A DNA stretch of 44,687 bases from a bacterium (lineage in GTDB: Bacteria; Planctomycetota; J058; JAJDCP01), in assembly GCA_030428695.1 (NCBI GenBank), contig JAUIEM010000013.1, positions 1 to 44,687 of the forward strand, given 5' to 3'. Position numbers and translations under genes: made by a program. Position 1 is the stretch's first letter. The number at the start of each line of letters is the position of its first letter. The notes below the pieces were generated by a model that saw only the letters and a list, made by a program, of their open reading frames with translations, made no database searches and had not been told where the DNA came from. This document shows positions 22,166-29,039 of the stretch, piece by piece.

Positions 22166-23038
22166 CTACCAGTCCTGGCCGCGATGGACCGAGTTCCCCT
22201 CGAAGAGGTCGGCGCGGCTGGTCTCGATGCTCGCCTCGAAGGCTTCCTTGTCGAGGCGGTCGCTCTGCGCGAAGAAGTCGACCGGGTTGTGCCACACGAT
22301 CTTCTCGACCTCGGCCTCGGTGAAGCCGCGCTTGCGCATGTGCATCGCGGTCTTCGGGACCTTGAGCGGGTCGGAGCGGCCCCAGTCGCAGGCCGAGTTG
22401 ATGATCTTGCGCTCGAGGCCCCACTGCTTGAGGATGCGGACCATGCGATCCTCGTCCATCTTGGTGTCCGGGTAGATCGAGAAGCCCATCGCGCAGCCGG
22501 TCTCCTGCACCAGCGGCACCGTCTCCTCGGTGTTGTGGTCGACGAGCACCTTCTCCGGCGCGATGCCGACGTCCCGGATCACATCGAGCGTCCGCTTCGT
22601 CCCGCCGACCTTGTCGCGGTGCGGGGTGTGGATCAGCACCGGCAGGTCGTGCTGCATCGCGAGCTCGAGCTGGGCGATGAAGAAGCGCTCTTCGGCCTTG
22701 GTCTGGTCGTCGAAGCCGATCTCGCCGACGCCGAGCACGCCGTCCTTCTCGAGGTAGGTCGGCAGGATCTCGAGGACCGCCTCGTTGACCCGCGGGTCGT
22801 TGGCTTCCTTCGGGTTGAGCGCCATCGTGCAGAAGTGGCGGATGCCGAACTGGCTCGCGCGGAAGGCCTCCCAGCCGATCAGGGTGTCGAAGTAGTCGAT
22901 GAAGGTCGCGACGTGCGTGCGCGGCTGGCCGAGCCAGAAGGCCGGCTCGAGGATCGCGACGATGCCGGCCATCGCCATCGCCTCGTAGTCGTCGGTGACG
23001 CGCGAGAACATGTGGGCGTGGGGCTCGAAGATGCGCAA
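22166..23038 (-). CDS. eboB: EboB-like TatD-family metal-dependent hydrolase
   Basis: 290 residues. A TIM-barrel amidohydrolase with metal ligands EPHAHMF (His7, His9), GVGEIGFDD, LIHTPHRDK, VDHNTEET and a C-terminal HNPVDFF. It is similar to TatD but belongs to the branch found beside eboA in Ebo clusters, which help transport or process lipid-linked precursors in bacteria and algae. It starts at TTG 23038, with GAAGGAGA 7 nt upstream, 3 nt after the eboA stop. Substrate unknown. No UbiA-type prenyltransferase (eboC), eboE or eboF follows, so the cluster is incomplete here. Confidence 0.8.
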   Translation of the reverse strand: MRIFEPHAHMFSRVTDDYEAMAMAGIVAILEPAFWLGQPRTHVATFIDYFDTLIGWEAFRASQFGIRHFCTMALNPKEANDPRVNEAVLEILPTYLEKDGVLGVGEIGFDDQTKAEERFFIAQLELAMQHDLPVLIHTPHRDKVGGTKRTLDVIRDVGIAPEKVLVDHNTEETVPLVQETGCAMGFSIYPDTKMDEDRMVRILKQWGLERKIINSACDWGRSDPLKVPKTAMHMRKRGFTEAEVEKIVWHNPVDFFAQSDRLDKEAFEASIETSRADLFEGNSVHRGQDW

Positions 23039-23041
23039 GGC

Positions 23042-23899
23042 TCAGTCTCCTTCGGGCAGCGCCTGCGCGAGCAGCTCGCGCACGCGGGGATGGGTCTCTT
23101 CCTTTCTACGGGCCTCGAGCAGGCCGCGGGCTTCGGTCGCGAGCGGCCCGTCGGCGAGGATGCGCAGCGCGCGGGCGACGTGGAAGCGGTGGCCGGGGAA
23201 CGGATCGGAAGCGTGCGCCTCGAGGTAGCCCCAGGTGCTGTCCAGGGGGTGGTGGGCGATCACGTCCCAGACGTCGAAGGGCACCGAGCGGCCCGCGGCG
23301 GTGCGCTCACTGACGTACGAGGTCAGCATGCGCGAGAGCTCGGGCGAGGCGCGCTCGGCGAGACGCAGGATGCGGTGCAGACGGACGCCCATGAACGCGG
23401 CCTTCAGCACCGACTGGTTGTACAGAAGCGGGGAGATGCGCTCGGCGGTGTACGGGTTCTCGCACAGCACCGCCTCGAACAGCGAGACGGTGTTGGTGCG
23501 CAGGGCGTCCTCGACCGCGGCCAGCGCCGCGTCGTCGTCCCCGGACAGGAGGGCCAGGCAACGCAGGCTGCCGATGCGCTCGCGCAGCTCGCCGTGGTGG
23601 TAGAGCGCGGCGGCGCGCGCGCGGCCCTCGGCCCCGCAGGCGAGCAGGAGCAGCGCCCGCCCGGCGTCGTCGCGGCACCACGGGGCCAGGGGCAGCGGCC
23701 CGTGGGGGGTAGGCAGGCTCGGGGCCTCGTCGCGGTAGAGCGGGGCGCGGCCGAGCTTGCGGCTGGCGGCGGGGAAGCGACGCGCGATCGCGCCGGGGTC
23801 GGCGGCGACGGCCTCGAGGGCGGCGTCCAGCCACGCGCGCCCGCTGTCGCCAGCGGCGACGAGGGCGGCCTCGAGGGTGGTCACGGGATCGCCAGTCAC
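23042..23899 (-). CDS. eboA: EboA-like protein
   Basis: 285 residues. Blocks recalled from the EboA family: WCRDDAGRALLLLACG, ALRTNTVSLFEAVLCENPYT, YNQSVLKAAFMGVRLHRI and MLTSYVSERTAAGRSVPFDVWDV. EboA is a helical cytoplasmic protein without known catalytic residues. Directly followed by eboB, which supports the call. The start is GTG 23899 with AGGAGG 6 nt upstream. A TTGCAA-N16-TACCAT promoter lies 65 nt further up. Function probably concerns localisation or export of a metabolite, by analogy with scytonemin producers. Confidence 0.8.
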   Translation of the reverse strand: MTGDPVTTLEAALVAAGDSGRAWLDAALEAVAADPGAIARRFPAASRKLGRAPLYRDEAPSLPTPHGPLPLAPWCRDDAGRALLLLACGAEGRARAAALYHHGELRERIGSLRCLALLSGDDDAALAAVEDALRTNTVSLFEAVLCENPYTAERISPLLYNQSVLKAAFMGVRLHRILRLAERASPELSRMLTSYVSERTAAGRSVPFDVWDVIAHHPLDSTWGYLEAHASDPFPGHRFHVARALRILADGPLATEARGLLEARRKEETHPRVRELLAQALPEGD

Positions 23900-23963
23900 T
23901 GGTCACCTCCTCACCGACGCACGTCGCGGAAAGCTCCGCGCGCTGCGCCGGAACGGCGCGGCC

Positions 23964-23991
23964 ATGGTATCCAAATCACTCCCCCTTGCAA
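23964..23991 (-). promoter_or_regulatory. Promoter of eboAB
   Basis: Minus-strand TTGCAA, 16 nt, TACCAT, in an A/T-richer stretch of the eboA-tpiA divergent region. It shares TTGCAA and GGGGGAG with the promoter at 14245-14272. Confidence 0.5.
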
Positions 23992-24017
23992 GCACCGGGC
24001 CACGAGCCGGATTTCCA

Positions 24018-24045
24018 TTGACCTCGCGAGCGGCAACGCTACAAT
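24018..24045 (+). promoter_or_regulatory. Promoter of the tpiA operon
   Basis: TTGACC, 16 nt, TACAAT; transcription would begin near 24052, about 18 nt before the ATG, just enough for the GGAGG ribosome-binding site. Confidence 0.75.
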
Positions 24046-24069
24046 GTGCTACCCGAATCGGAGGCAGGA

Positions 24070-24810
24070 ATGGCCGGGTGCCCGCTCATCGCAGCGAATT
24101 GGAAGATGAACACCGACGCCGGATCCGCACGCGATCTGGCCGCTTCTGTGTTGGAGGGGCTCGCGTCCACTCCCGTCGAGCGTGACGTCCTCTTCTTTCC
24201 CCCCTCCTTGTTCCTCGAAGCGGTCGTCAACGCGGTCAGCAGCTCGAGCGCGACCCGGGTCGGCGTCGGCGCGCAGGATCTGCACCACGAGGCGCGGGGC
24301 GCCTTTACCGGCGCGATCTCCGCTCCCCAGATCGCGAGCACCGGCGCCGGCTGGGCCCTCGTCGGCCACTCCGAGCGCCGCCACGTGTTCGGCGACGGCG
24401 ACGAGACCGTCGGCCTGAAGCTGCAGGCCGCCCTGCGCGCGGGCCTGACGCCGGTGCTGTGTGTCGGCGAGACCCTCGAGCAGCGCGAGGCGGGCCAGAG
24501 CTCCGCCGTCGTCGCCGCGCAGCTCCGCGCCGCCCTCGCCGGGGTCGCCGCGGGCACCGAGCTGGTCGTCGCCTACGAGCCGGTCTGGGCGATCGGCACC
24601 GGCAAGACCGCCAGCCCCGCCCTCGCCCAGGAGATGCACGCCGCCCTTCGCGCCGAGCTGCCCGACCCCGGCTGGCGCGTGCTCTACGGAGGCAGCGTCA
24701 AACCAGCCAACGCGGCCGAGCTGCTCGCCCAGGACGACATCGACGGCGTCCTCGTCGGCGGAGCCAGCCTCGAGGCCGACAGCTTTCTCTCGATCATCCG
24801 CGCAGCGTGA
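24070..24810 (+). CDS. tpiA: Triosephosphate isomerase
   Basis: Interconverts dihydroxyacetone phosphate and glyceraldehyde 3-phosphate in glycolysis and gluconeogenesis. 246 residues, the usual length. Substrate-binding Asn10 and Lys12 (ANWKMN), electrophilic His100 (GHSERR), catalytic Glu170 (AYEPVWAIGTG, with the flexible loop) and the phosphate-binding LYGGSV are all present. GGAGG lies 5 nt before the ATG. First gene of a housekeeping operon; tpiA-secG order is common in bacteria. Confidence 0.98.
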   Translation: MAGCPLIAANWKMNTDAGSARDLAASVLEGLASTPVERDVLFFPPSLFLEAVVNAVSSSSATRVGVGAQDLHHEARGAFTGAISAPQIASTGAGWALVGHSERRHVFGDGDETVGLKLQAALRAGLTPVLCVGETLEQREAGQSSAVVAAQLRAALAGVAAGTELVVAYEPVWAIGTGKTASPALAQEMHAALRAELPDPGWRVLYGGSVKPANAAELLAQDDIDGVLVGGASLEADSFLSIIRAA

Positions 24811-24837
24811 AGTTGCCCTGAGGAGTCAGCCGACACC

Positions 24838-25230
24838 ATGGAACTCTTGATACTCGCATCGGCGAAGAGCGTGCTGACGACGCTGCTGTCGATCGTCTAT
24901 TTCTTCGTCTGTTTGATCTTGATCATGATCGTGCTGATGCAGCGCGGCAGTGAAGGCGGCGGCCTCGGCGGCGCCTTCGGCGGCGGCGGTGCCGAGTCGG
25001 CCTTCGGGGTCAAGGCCAACCTCGCCTTCAAGAAGACCACCGCGATCGTCTCGGTCGTCTTCGTCACGCTCAGCCTCGGCCTGGCCTGGCTGCAGCGGCC
25101 CGACGCCGCGCCGACCGAGCCCGGGGTGGAGAACACCGATCCCAACGGCGTGCTGACGCCGGGGGCCGGCGACCCCGAAGGTACGGGCGAAGGCGGCATG
25201 CCGGCGGAAAACCCCGCCGGGACCGAGTAG
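24838..25230 (+). CDS. secG: Preprotein translocase subunit SecG
   Basis: Auxiliary subunit of the SecYEG channel in the inner membrane. 130 residues with two membrane helices (about 12-35 and 67-84) and the conserved linker LMQRGSEGGGLGGAFGGGG between them. The C-terminus is longer than usual and Pro/Gly/Glu-rich. It starts 27 nt after tpiA, with GAGGAG upstream. Paired with tpiA as in many genomes. Confidence 0.95.
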   Translation: MELLILASAKSVLTTLLSIVYFFVCLILIMIVLMQRGSEGGGLGGAFGGGGAESAFGVKANLAFKKTTAIVSVVFVTLSLGLAWLQRPDAAPTEPGVENTDPNGVLTPGAGDPEGTGEGGMPAENPAGTE

Positions 25231-25245
25231 AAAGAGAGGGAAGGG

Positions 25246-25262
25246 CCCGGACGCGCTCCGGG
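25246..25262 (+). other. Hairpin between secG and pyrE
   Basis: CCCGGA and TCCGGG with a 5-nt loop, 16 nt after secG. A second imperfect stem (GGTCTCGC with GCGGGACC) follows. This could attenuate read-through into pyrE, but there is no U-run. Confidence 0.3.
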
Positions 25263-25323
25263 ACGGTCTCGCGCAGGCGGGACCACCAACCGCAACCCAG
25301 CAGATAGATCTGAGAGAGGTACC

Positions 25324-25914
25324 GTGGAAGAGCTGGACTACGAAGAGCTCCTCGAAGAATGCGGCGCGCTCAGCAACGGTCACTTCCGGCTCTCTTCGGG
25401 CCGGCACTCGGACCGCTACCTCCAGTGCCAGAAGGCGTTCCAGTTTCCTTCCCGGGCCGAGAAGCTCGGGGCGGGCGTCGCGAACCTCTTCGACGACGAA
25501 GAGATCGACGTCGTGATCGGCCCCGCGATGGGGGCGGTCAGCCTGGCGATGGAGACGGGCCGCGCGATCTCGCGGAAGAACAAAGAGCTGCGCGTCTTCT
25601 TCGCCGAGCGCGACGGCGGCCGCTTCACCCTGCGCAGGGGCATGGATCTCTGGGAGGGCGCCCGGGTCCTGATCGTCGAGGACGTGATCACGACCGGCGG
25701 CTCGGTCTTCGAGGTGCTGTACCTGGTCGAGACCGCGAAGGCGATCCCGGTCGGCATCGGCTGCGTGGTGCTGCGCGGTCGCGCGAACTTCGGGGCCACC
25801 CCGACCCGCTCGCTGCTGCAGCTCGACCTGCCCACCTACAGCGCCGACAACTGCCCGATGTGCAAAGACGGCATCCAGCTGGTCCGTGTCGGCCAGAAGA
25901 GGCCGATGCGTTGA
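25324..25914 (+). CDS. pyrE: Orotate phosphoribosyltransferase
   Basis: Joins orotate and PRPP to orotidine 5'-phosphate in pyrimidine synthesis. 196 residues. The PRPP-binding motif is VLIVEDVITTGGS, preceded by the FRLSSGRHSDRYLQ block and the flexible loop with ERDGGRFTLRRG. It starts at GTG with GAGAGG upstream. The C-terminal CPMCKDG with two Cys is typical of one PyrE branch. The stop overlaps the TTG start of yicC. Confidence 0.95.
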   Translation: MEELDYEELLEECGALSNGHFRLSSGRHSDRYLQCQKAFQFPSRAEKLGAGVANLFDDEEIDVVIGPAMGAVSLAMETGRAISRKNKELRVFFAERDGGRFTLRRGMDLWEGARVLIVEDVITTGGSVFEVLYLVETAKAIPVGIGCVVLRGRANFGATPTRSLLQLDLPTYSADNCPMCKDGIQLVRVGQKRPMR

Positions 25915-26786
25915 TCTCGAGTATGACGGGTTTCGGCGAGGCGTCGGGGCATCTCGGCGACTCCGCCGTGCTCGCCTTCGAGGTCCAGTCCGTCAACCAC
26001 CGTCATCTCAAGCTGCGCATGCGCCTGCCGGACGAGCTGGCCGCCTTCGAGGCGCCGGCCGAGGCGGTGCTGCGGCACCGCGTCCCGCGCGGCAGCCTGA
26101 CCGTGTCCTGTCGCCTGCGCGGGAGCGGCGCCCCCCGCCTCGCCCTCGACCACGAGCAGCTCGCCGGCTACGTCGCGGCCCTCCGCGCCGTGCAGCGCGA
26201 GCACGAGCTCGAGGGCGGGCTCAGCCTCGCGACCCTCGCCGGCCTGCCCGGCGTGCTGAGCTTCGCGGCGGCGAGCTACGACGGCCAGCTCGAGCCCTTC
26301 CTCGCCCTCCTCGGCCGCGCCCTCGACCAGCTCGAGGCCTCGCGCCGGGTCGAGGGGGCCGCCCTGCAGGAGGCCCTCCACGCCCAGCTCGCCGGTATCG
26401 AGGGCGAGCTCGAGAGCCTGTTCGCCATCCTCCCCGAGACCGTCAAAGGCTACAGGCTGCGGCTGCGCAAGCGGGTCGACGAGCTGCTCAGCGACACCCA
26501 GGTCGGCCTCGACGACGGCTCGCTCGAGCGCGAGGTCGCGCTGATGGCCGAGAAGGCCTCGCTGCAGGAAGAGACCGACCGGCTGCGGGCCCACGTCCTC
26601 GAGATGCGCAAGCAGCTCGACAGCGACGGGCCGGTCGGCCGCCGGCTCGAGTTCCTCGCCCAGGAGATGCTGCGCGAGGCGAACACGATGGCCGCCAAGA
26701 GCGTCGACGCCCGGGCCGTCCACACCGTGCTCGCGATCAAGCTGCGGGTCGACTCGATCCGCGAGCAGGTCAGCAATGTCCAGTAG
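25911..26786 (+). CDS. yicC: YicC/YloC family endoribonuclease
   Basis: 291 residues. The N-terminal SSMTGFGEASG and SVNHRHLKLRMRLP match the YicC N-domain, and the C-terminal ETDRLRAHVLEMRKQLDSDGPVGRRLEFLAQEMLREANTMAAKS is the DUF1732 signature. Family members cleave RNA. TTG 25911 gives the normal LISSMTGFG start and overlaps the pyrE stop (TTGA); ATG 25923 is an alternative. It overlaps gmk by 11 nt, a frequent neighbour. Confidence 0.93.
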   Translation: MISSMTGFGEASGHLGDSAVLAFEVQSVNHRHLKLRMRLPDELAAFEAPAEAVLRHRVPRGSLTVSCRLRGSGAPRLALDHEQLAGYVAALRAVQREHELEGGLSLATLAGLPGVLSFAAASYDGQLEPFLALLGRALDQLEASRRVEGAALQEALHAQLAGIEGELESLFAILPETVKGYRLRLRKRVDELLSDTQVGLDDGSLEREVALMAEKASLQEETDRLRAHVLEMRKQLDSDGPVGRRLEFLAQEMLREANTMAAKSVDARAVHTVLAIKLRVDSIREQVSNVQ

Positions 26787-27366
26787 CGGGCTCCTGGTCG
26801 TCCTCTCGGGGCCCTCCGGCGTCGGCAAGTCGACGGTCGCCCGCCGGCTCCTCGAGCGCCCGGGCTACCGGCGCTCGATCAGCGTGACCACCCGCGCCCC
26901 CCGCGCCGGCGAGGTCCCCGGGCGCGACTACGAGTTCACCGACACCGCGACCTTCCGGGCCTGGCGCGCGGAGGGACGCTTCCTCGAGTCGGCCGAGGTC
27001 CACGGCAACCTCTACGGGACCCGCATCGCGCCGGTCAAAGAGGCGATCGAGCGGGGCGAGGTGATCCTGCTCGTGATCGACGTCCAGGGGGGCGCGGCGG
27101 TGCGGGAGGCGACGACGCTGCCCACGCTCCTGTTGTTCGTCGCGCCGCCGAGCTTCGCGGTCCTCGAGAAGCGGCTGCGCAAGCGCGCGACCGAGAACGA
27201 GAAGGCGCTGACCCTGCGCCTCCTGAACGCGCGCCGCGAGCTCGCCGCCGGCGAGAGCTACGACCACACCGTCGTCAACGACGAGCTCGACGCGACCGTC
27301 GCCGCGCTCGCGCGCCTGATCGAGGACGCCCGCCATGGCAGACATCCTGCTCGGAGTCACCGGTAG
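26776..27366 (+). CDS. gmk: Guanylate kinase
   Basis: Phosphorylates GMP to GDP with ATP. 196 residues with P-loop [12 protein letters not shown]-binding [19 protein letters not shown] and LLVIDVQGG. The ATG lies inside the end of yicC, and its own end overlaps the CoaC-dUTPase gene by 32 nt. The tight packing marks this as one operon. Confidence 0.97.
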   Translation: MSSSGLLVVLSGPSGVGKSTVARRLLERPGYRRSISVTTRAPRAGEVPGRDYEFTDTATFRAWRAEGRFLESAEVHGNLYGTRIAPVKEAIERGEVILLVIDVQGGAAVREATTLPTLLLFVAPPSFAVLEKRLRKRATENEKALTLRLLNARRELAAGESYDHTVVNDELDATVAALARLIEDARHGRHPARSHR

Positions 27367-28348
27367 CATAGCGGCCTACAAGGCCTGTGAGCTCGCCTCG
27401 GCCCTGCGCAAGCAGGGGCACACCCTGACCGCCATCCTGACCTCCGCCGGCAAGCGCCTGGTGTCGAGCTACGCCCTGCGCACGCTGACCGGCAACCCGG
27501 TGGTCGACGACATCTTCCCCAGCCTCGCCCCGGAGAGCTGCCCGCACATCGCGGCGACCGACCGGGCCGACCTGCTGGTCGTCGCGCCCGCGACGGCGAA
27601 CTTCCTCGCCAAGGCCGCCCATGGCATCGCCGACGACGCCCTGAGCACCACCCTGCTCTCGGTGCGCTGTCCGGTCCTGGTCGCCCCGGCGATGAACCAC
27701 CGGATGTGGTTCCACCCCGCCGTCCAGGACAACCTCCTGCGGCTGCGCGAGCGCGGCCTCGGCATCGTCGAGCCCGAGGCTGGCCTGCTCGCCTGCGGCT
27801 GGGAGGGCAAGGGCCGGCTCGCCCCCGTGCCGACCATCCTCGCCCGCATCGACGCCGCTCTGGCCGGCGAGCGCGCGCCGCGCGGCCTGCCGGTCAGGGT
27901 CGTCTGCGACGGGCCCCTGCCCGCCTACCACAGCGCGGACGCCGCCGGCCTGGACCTGTGCGCACGGGAAGCCGTCGCGCTCGAGCCGGGCGCGAGCGCC
28001 AAGGTGCCGACCGGGCTGCGCGTCGAGCTCCCGCCCGGCTACGAGGCGCAGGTGCGCCCGCGCAGCGGGCTCGCGGCACGCCACGGGCTGACCGTGCTCA
28101 ACGCCCCCGGCACGATCGACGCCGACTACCGGGGCGAGATCGCGGTGCTGCTGATCAACCTCGGGGAAGCGGCCTACGCGATCGAGGCCGGAGAGCGTAT
28201 CGCCCAGCTGGTCGTCGCGCGCCACGCGCGCGTCGCCTGGGAGCCCGTCTCCGCGCTCGGGGAGAGCGCGCGGGGGGAAGGGGGCTTCGGGTCGACGGAC
28301 GCGGCGGACGCGGAGGTGCCCGCCGCGGGCGATCACGTCGAGTCGTAG
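27335..28348 (+). CDS. coaC-dut: Fusion of phosphopantothenoylcysteine decarboxylase (CoaC) and dUTPase (Dut)
   Basis: 337 residues in one uninterrupted frame. Residues 1-175 are a flavodoxin-like CoaC domain with FMN-binding TGSIAAYKA, catalytic His71 (CPHIAATD), PAMNHRMW (118-125) and active-site Cys154 ([10 protein letters not shown]). Residues 185-337 form a complete trimeric dUTPase: AGLDL (204-208), RSGLA (243-247), [11 protein letters not shown] (259-269), RIAQLV (288-293) and the phosphate-binding [10 protein letters not shown] (313-322). In most bacteria CoaC is fused to CoaB, and dut is a separate neighbour. Here CoaB is missing and Dut takes its place, so CoaB must be encoded elsewhere. 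The stop overlaps the convergent peptide C gene by 16 nt. Confidence 0.93.
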   Translation: MADILLGVTGSIAAYKACELASALRKQGHTLTAILTSAGKRLVSSYALRTLTGNPVVDDIFPSLAPESCPHIAATDRADLLVVAPATANFLAKAAHGIADDALSTTLLSVRCPVLVAPAMNHRMWFHPAVQDNLLRLRERGLGIVEPEAGLLACGWEGKGRLAPVPTILARIDAALAGERAPRGLPVRVVCDGPLPAYHSADAAGLDLCAREAVALEPGASAKVPTGLRVELPPGYEAQVRPRSGLAARHGLTVLNAPGTIDADYRGEIAVLLINLGEAAYAIEAGERIAQLVVARHARVAWEPVSALGESARGEGGFGSTDAADAEVPAAGDHVES

Positions 28349-28413
28349 CGGACGTGCCGGCCTTCGTACGATGGGAAGTGCGGTCCGGCCTGGATCCTGG
28401 TGCGGGTCTTCAT
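28333..28413 (-). CDS. Short peptide C (26 aa), M[KR]x[KR]T-AG family
   Basis: Begins [18 protein letters not shown] and ends RHVRYDST. Nearly identical to peptide D, 40 nt upstream. GAGGAGA precedes the ATG. His/Tyr/Arg-rich tail, no Cys. The 3' end overlaps the end of the CoaC-dUTPase gene on the opposite strand. Last gene of the E-D-C unit. Function unknown. Confidence 0.6.
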   Translation of the reverse strand: MKTRTRIQAGPHFPSYEGRHVRYDST

Positions 28414-28550
28414 GGCTGTCTCCTCAGCGATTGTCGTGGTGGAGTCGGGGCGCTCACATAGAGCTGTAGCGGATGTGCCGGCCTTCGTACGATCGGTAGT
28501 GCGGTCCGGCCTGGATCCTGGTGCGGGTCTTCATGGCTGTCTCCTCAGCG
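28345..28550 (-). repeat. Tandem duplication, 121-bp period
   Basis: Segments 28345-28429 and 28466-28550 match at 82 of 85 positions. Each spans most of a peptide gene plus its ribosome-binding site. All three differences change an amino acid (V/I, F/Y, P/R). Confidence 0.85.
28454..28534 (-). CDS. Short peptide D (26 aa), M[KR]x[KR]T-AG family
   Basis: Begins [18 protein letters not shown] and ends RHIRYSSM. The duplicated partner of peptide C, with the same ribosome-binding site (GAGGAGA), which overlaps the stop of peptide E, so E and D may be translated together. The conserved start and diverging tail fit a family with a fixed N-terminus and a variable C-terminal core. Function unknown. 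Confidence 0.62.
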   Translation of the reverse strand: MKTRTRIQAGPHYRSYEGRHIRYSSM

Positions 28551-28622
28551 CGTGGTGCTGTAGTGGTGGTCACGTTTGACGACGTGGTGCATGCCTGCCT
28601 GGAGCGCGGTGCGGGTTCTCAT
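28545..28622 (-). CDS. Short peptide E (25 aa), M[KR]x[KR]T-AG family
   Basis: Begins MRTRTALQAGMHHV and ends KRDHHYSTTR. First gene of the E-D-C unit; its stop lies 10 nt before the ATG of D. GGAAGAGA upstream is a weaker ribosome-binding site. Five histidines in 25 residues could bind metal. Function unknown. Confidence 0.55.
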   Translation of the reverse strand: MRTRTALQAGMHHVVKRDHHYSTTR

Positions 28623-28641
28623 CGTGGGTCTCTTCCGGGTG

Positions 28642-28660
28642 GGGCCGGCGATTCCGGCCC
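28642..28660 (-). other. Hairpin in the leader of peptide E
   Basis: GGGCCGG and CCGGCCC around 5 nt, 20 nt upstream of the peptide E start. It could act as a leader structure or attenuator. Confidence 0.35.
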
Positions 28661-28833
28661 GCCCTTCCTTGCCCGGAGGAGCGGTGGTCTTACAGGTTTT
28701 CTGGTCAGAACCCGATCGGATCTTGACGTGCGGGGTCGCCCCGAACCGTCGGCCGTCGCGGCGTGGCCGCGGCCGTGACCGTGACCGGGTCGCCTTGTCG
28801 GGCGCGGGACGCGACGGTGCGCCTCCCTTCCGG

Positions 28834-28862
28834 GCGCCCGGCAGGGCGCAATGTCAACATTG
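28834..28862. promoter_or_regulatory. Two adjacent palindromes, operator-like
   Basis: GCGCCC-GGCA-GGGCGC (28834-28849) directly abuts CAATGT-CA-ACATTG (28849-28862). The second is A/T-rich in a GC-rich gap and overlaps the minus-strand TTGACA, so it could be a repressor site over a -35 box. Confidence 0.35.
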
Positions 28863-29039
28863 GACCCGTCCCAGAGGACCAGGTTGCCCGCCGAAGCTGG
28901 AGACTGCTCCGGGCCGTGGACGACCTTTCGCGTGCAGGTGTTCCTCCCGGAGCTGACTCCGGCTTCGGACGGTCCTTTCTTCGCGCAACCTGGGACCGAC
29001 GGTGTGGAAGCGCCGACACGGAAGAACCCCAGGACGCGG

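Larger units (their letters stand above)
28623..29039. other. Gene-free region upstream of peptides E-D-C
   Basis: 417 nt between the peptide unit and the 3' end of the toroid gene. Contents: a 7-bp hairpin at 28642-28660 in the leader of peptide E, two adjacent palindromes at 28834-28862, and an isolated TTGACA on the minus strand at 28852-28857 with no good -10. A 51-codon minus-strand ORF from 28860 looks like chance. Confidence 0.45.

Noticed and set aside
28705..28860. A 51-codon minus-strand ORF upstream of peptide E (MLTLRPAGRP start)
   Set aside because: No ribosome-binding site, composition like noncoding GC-rich DNA, and its start lies inside a palindrome.
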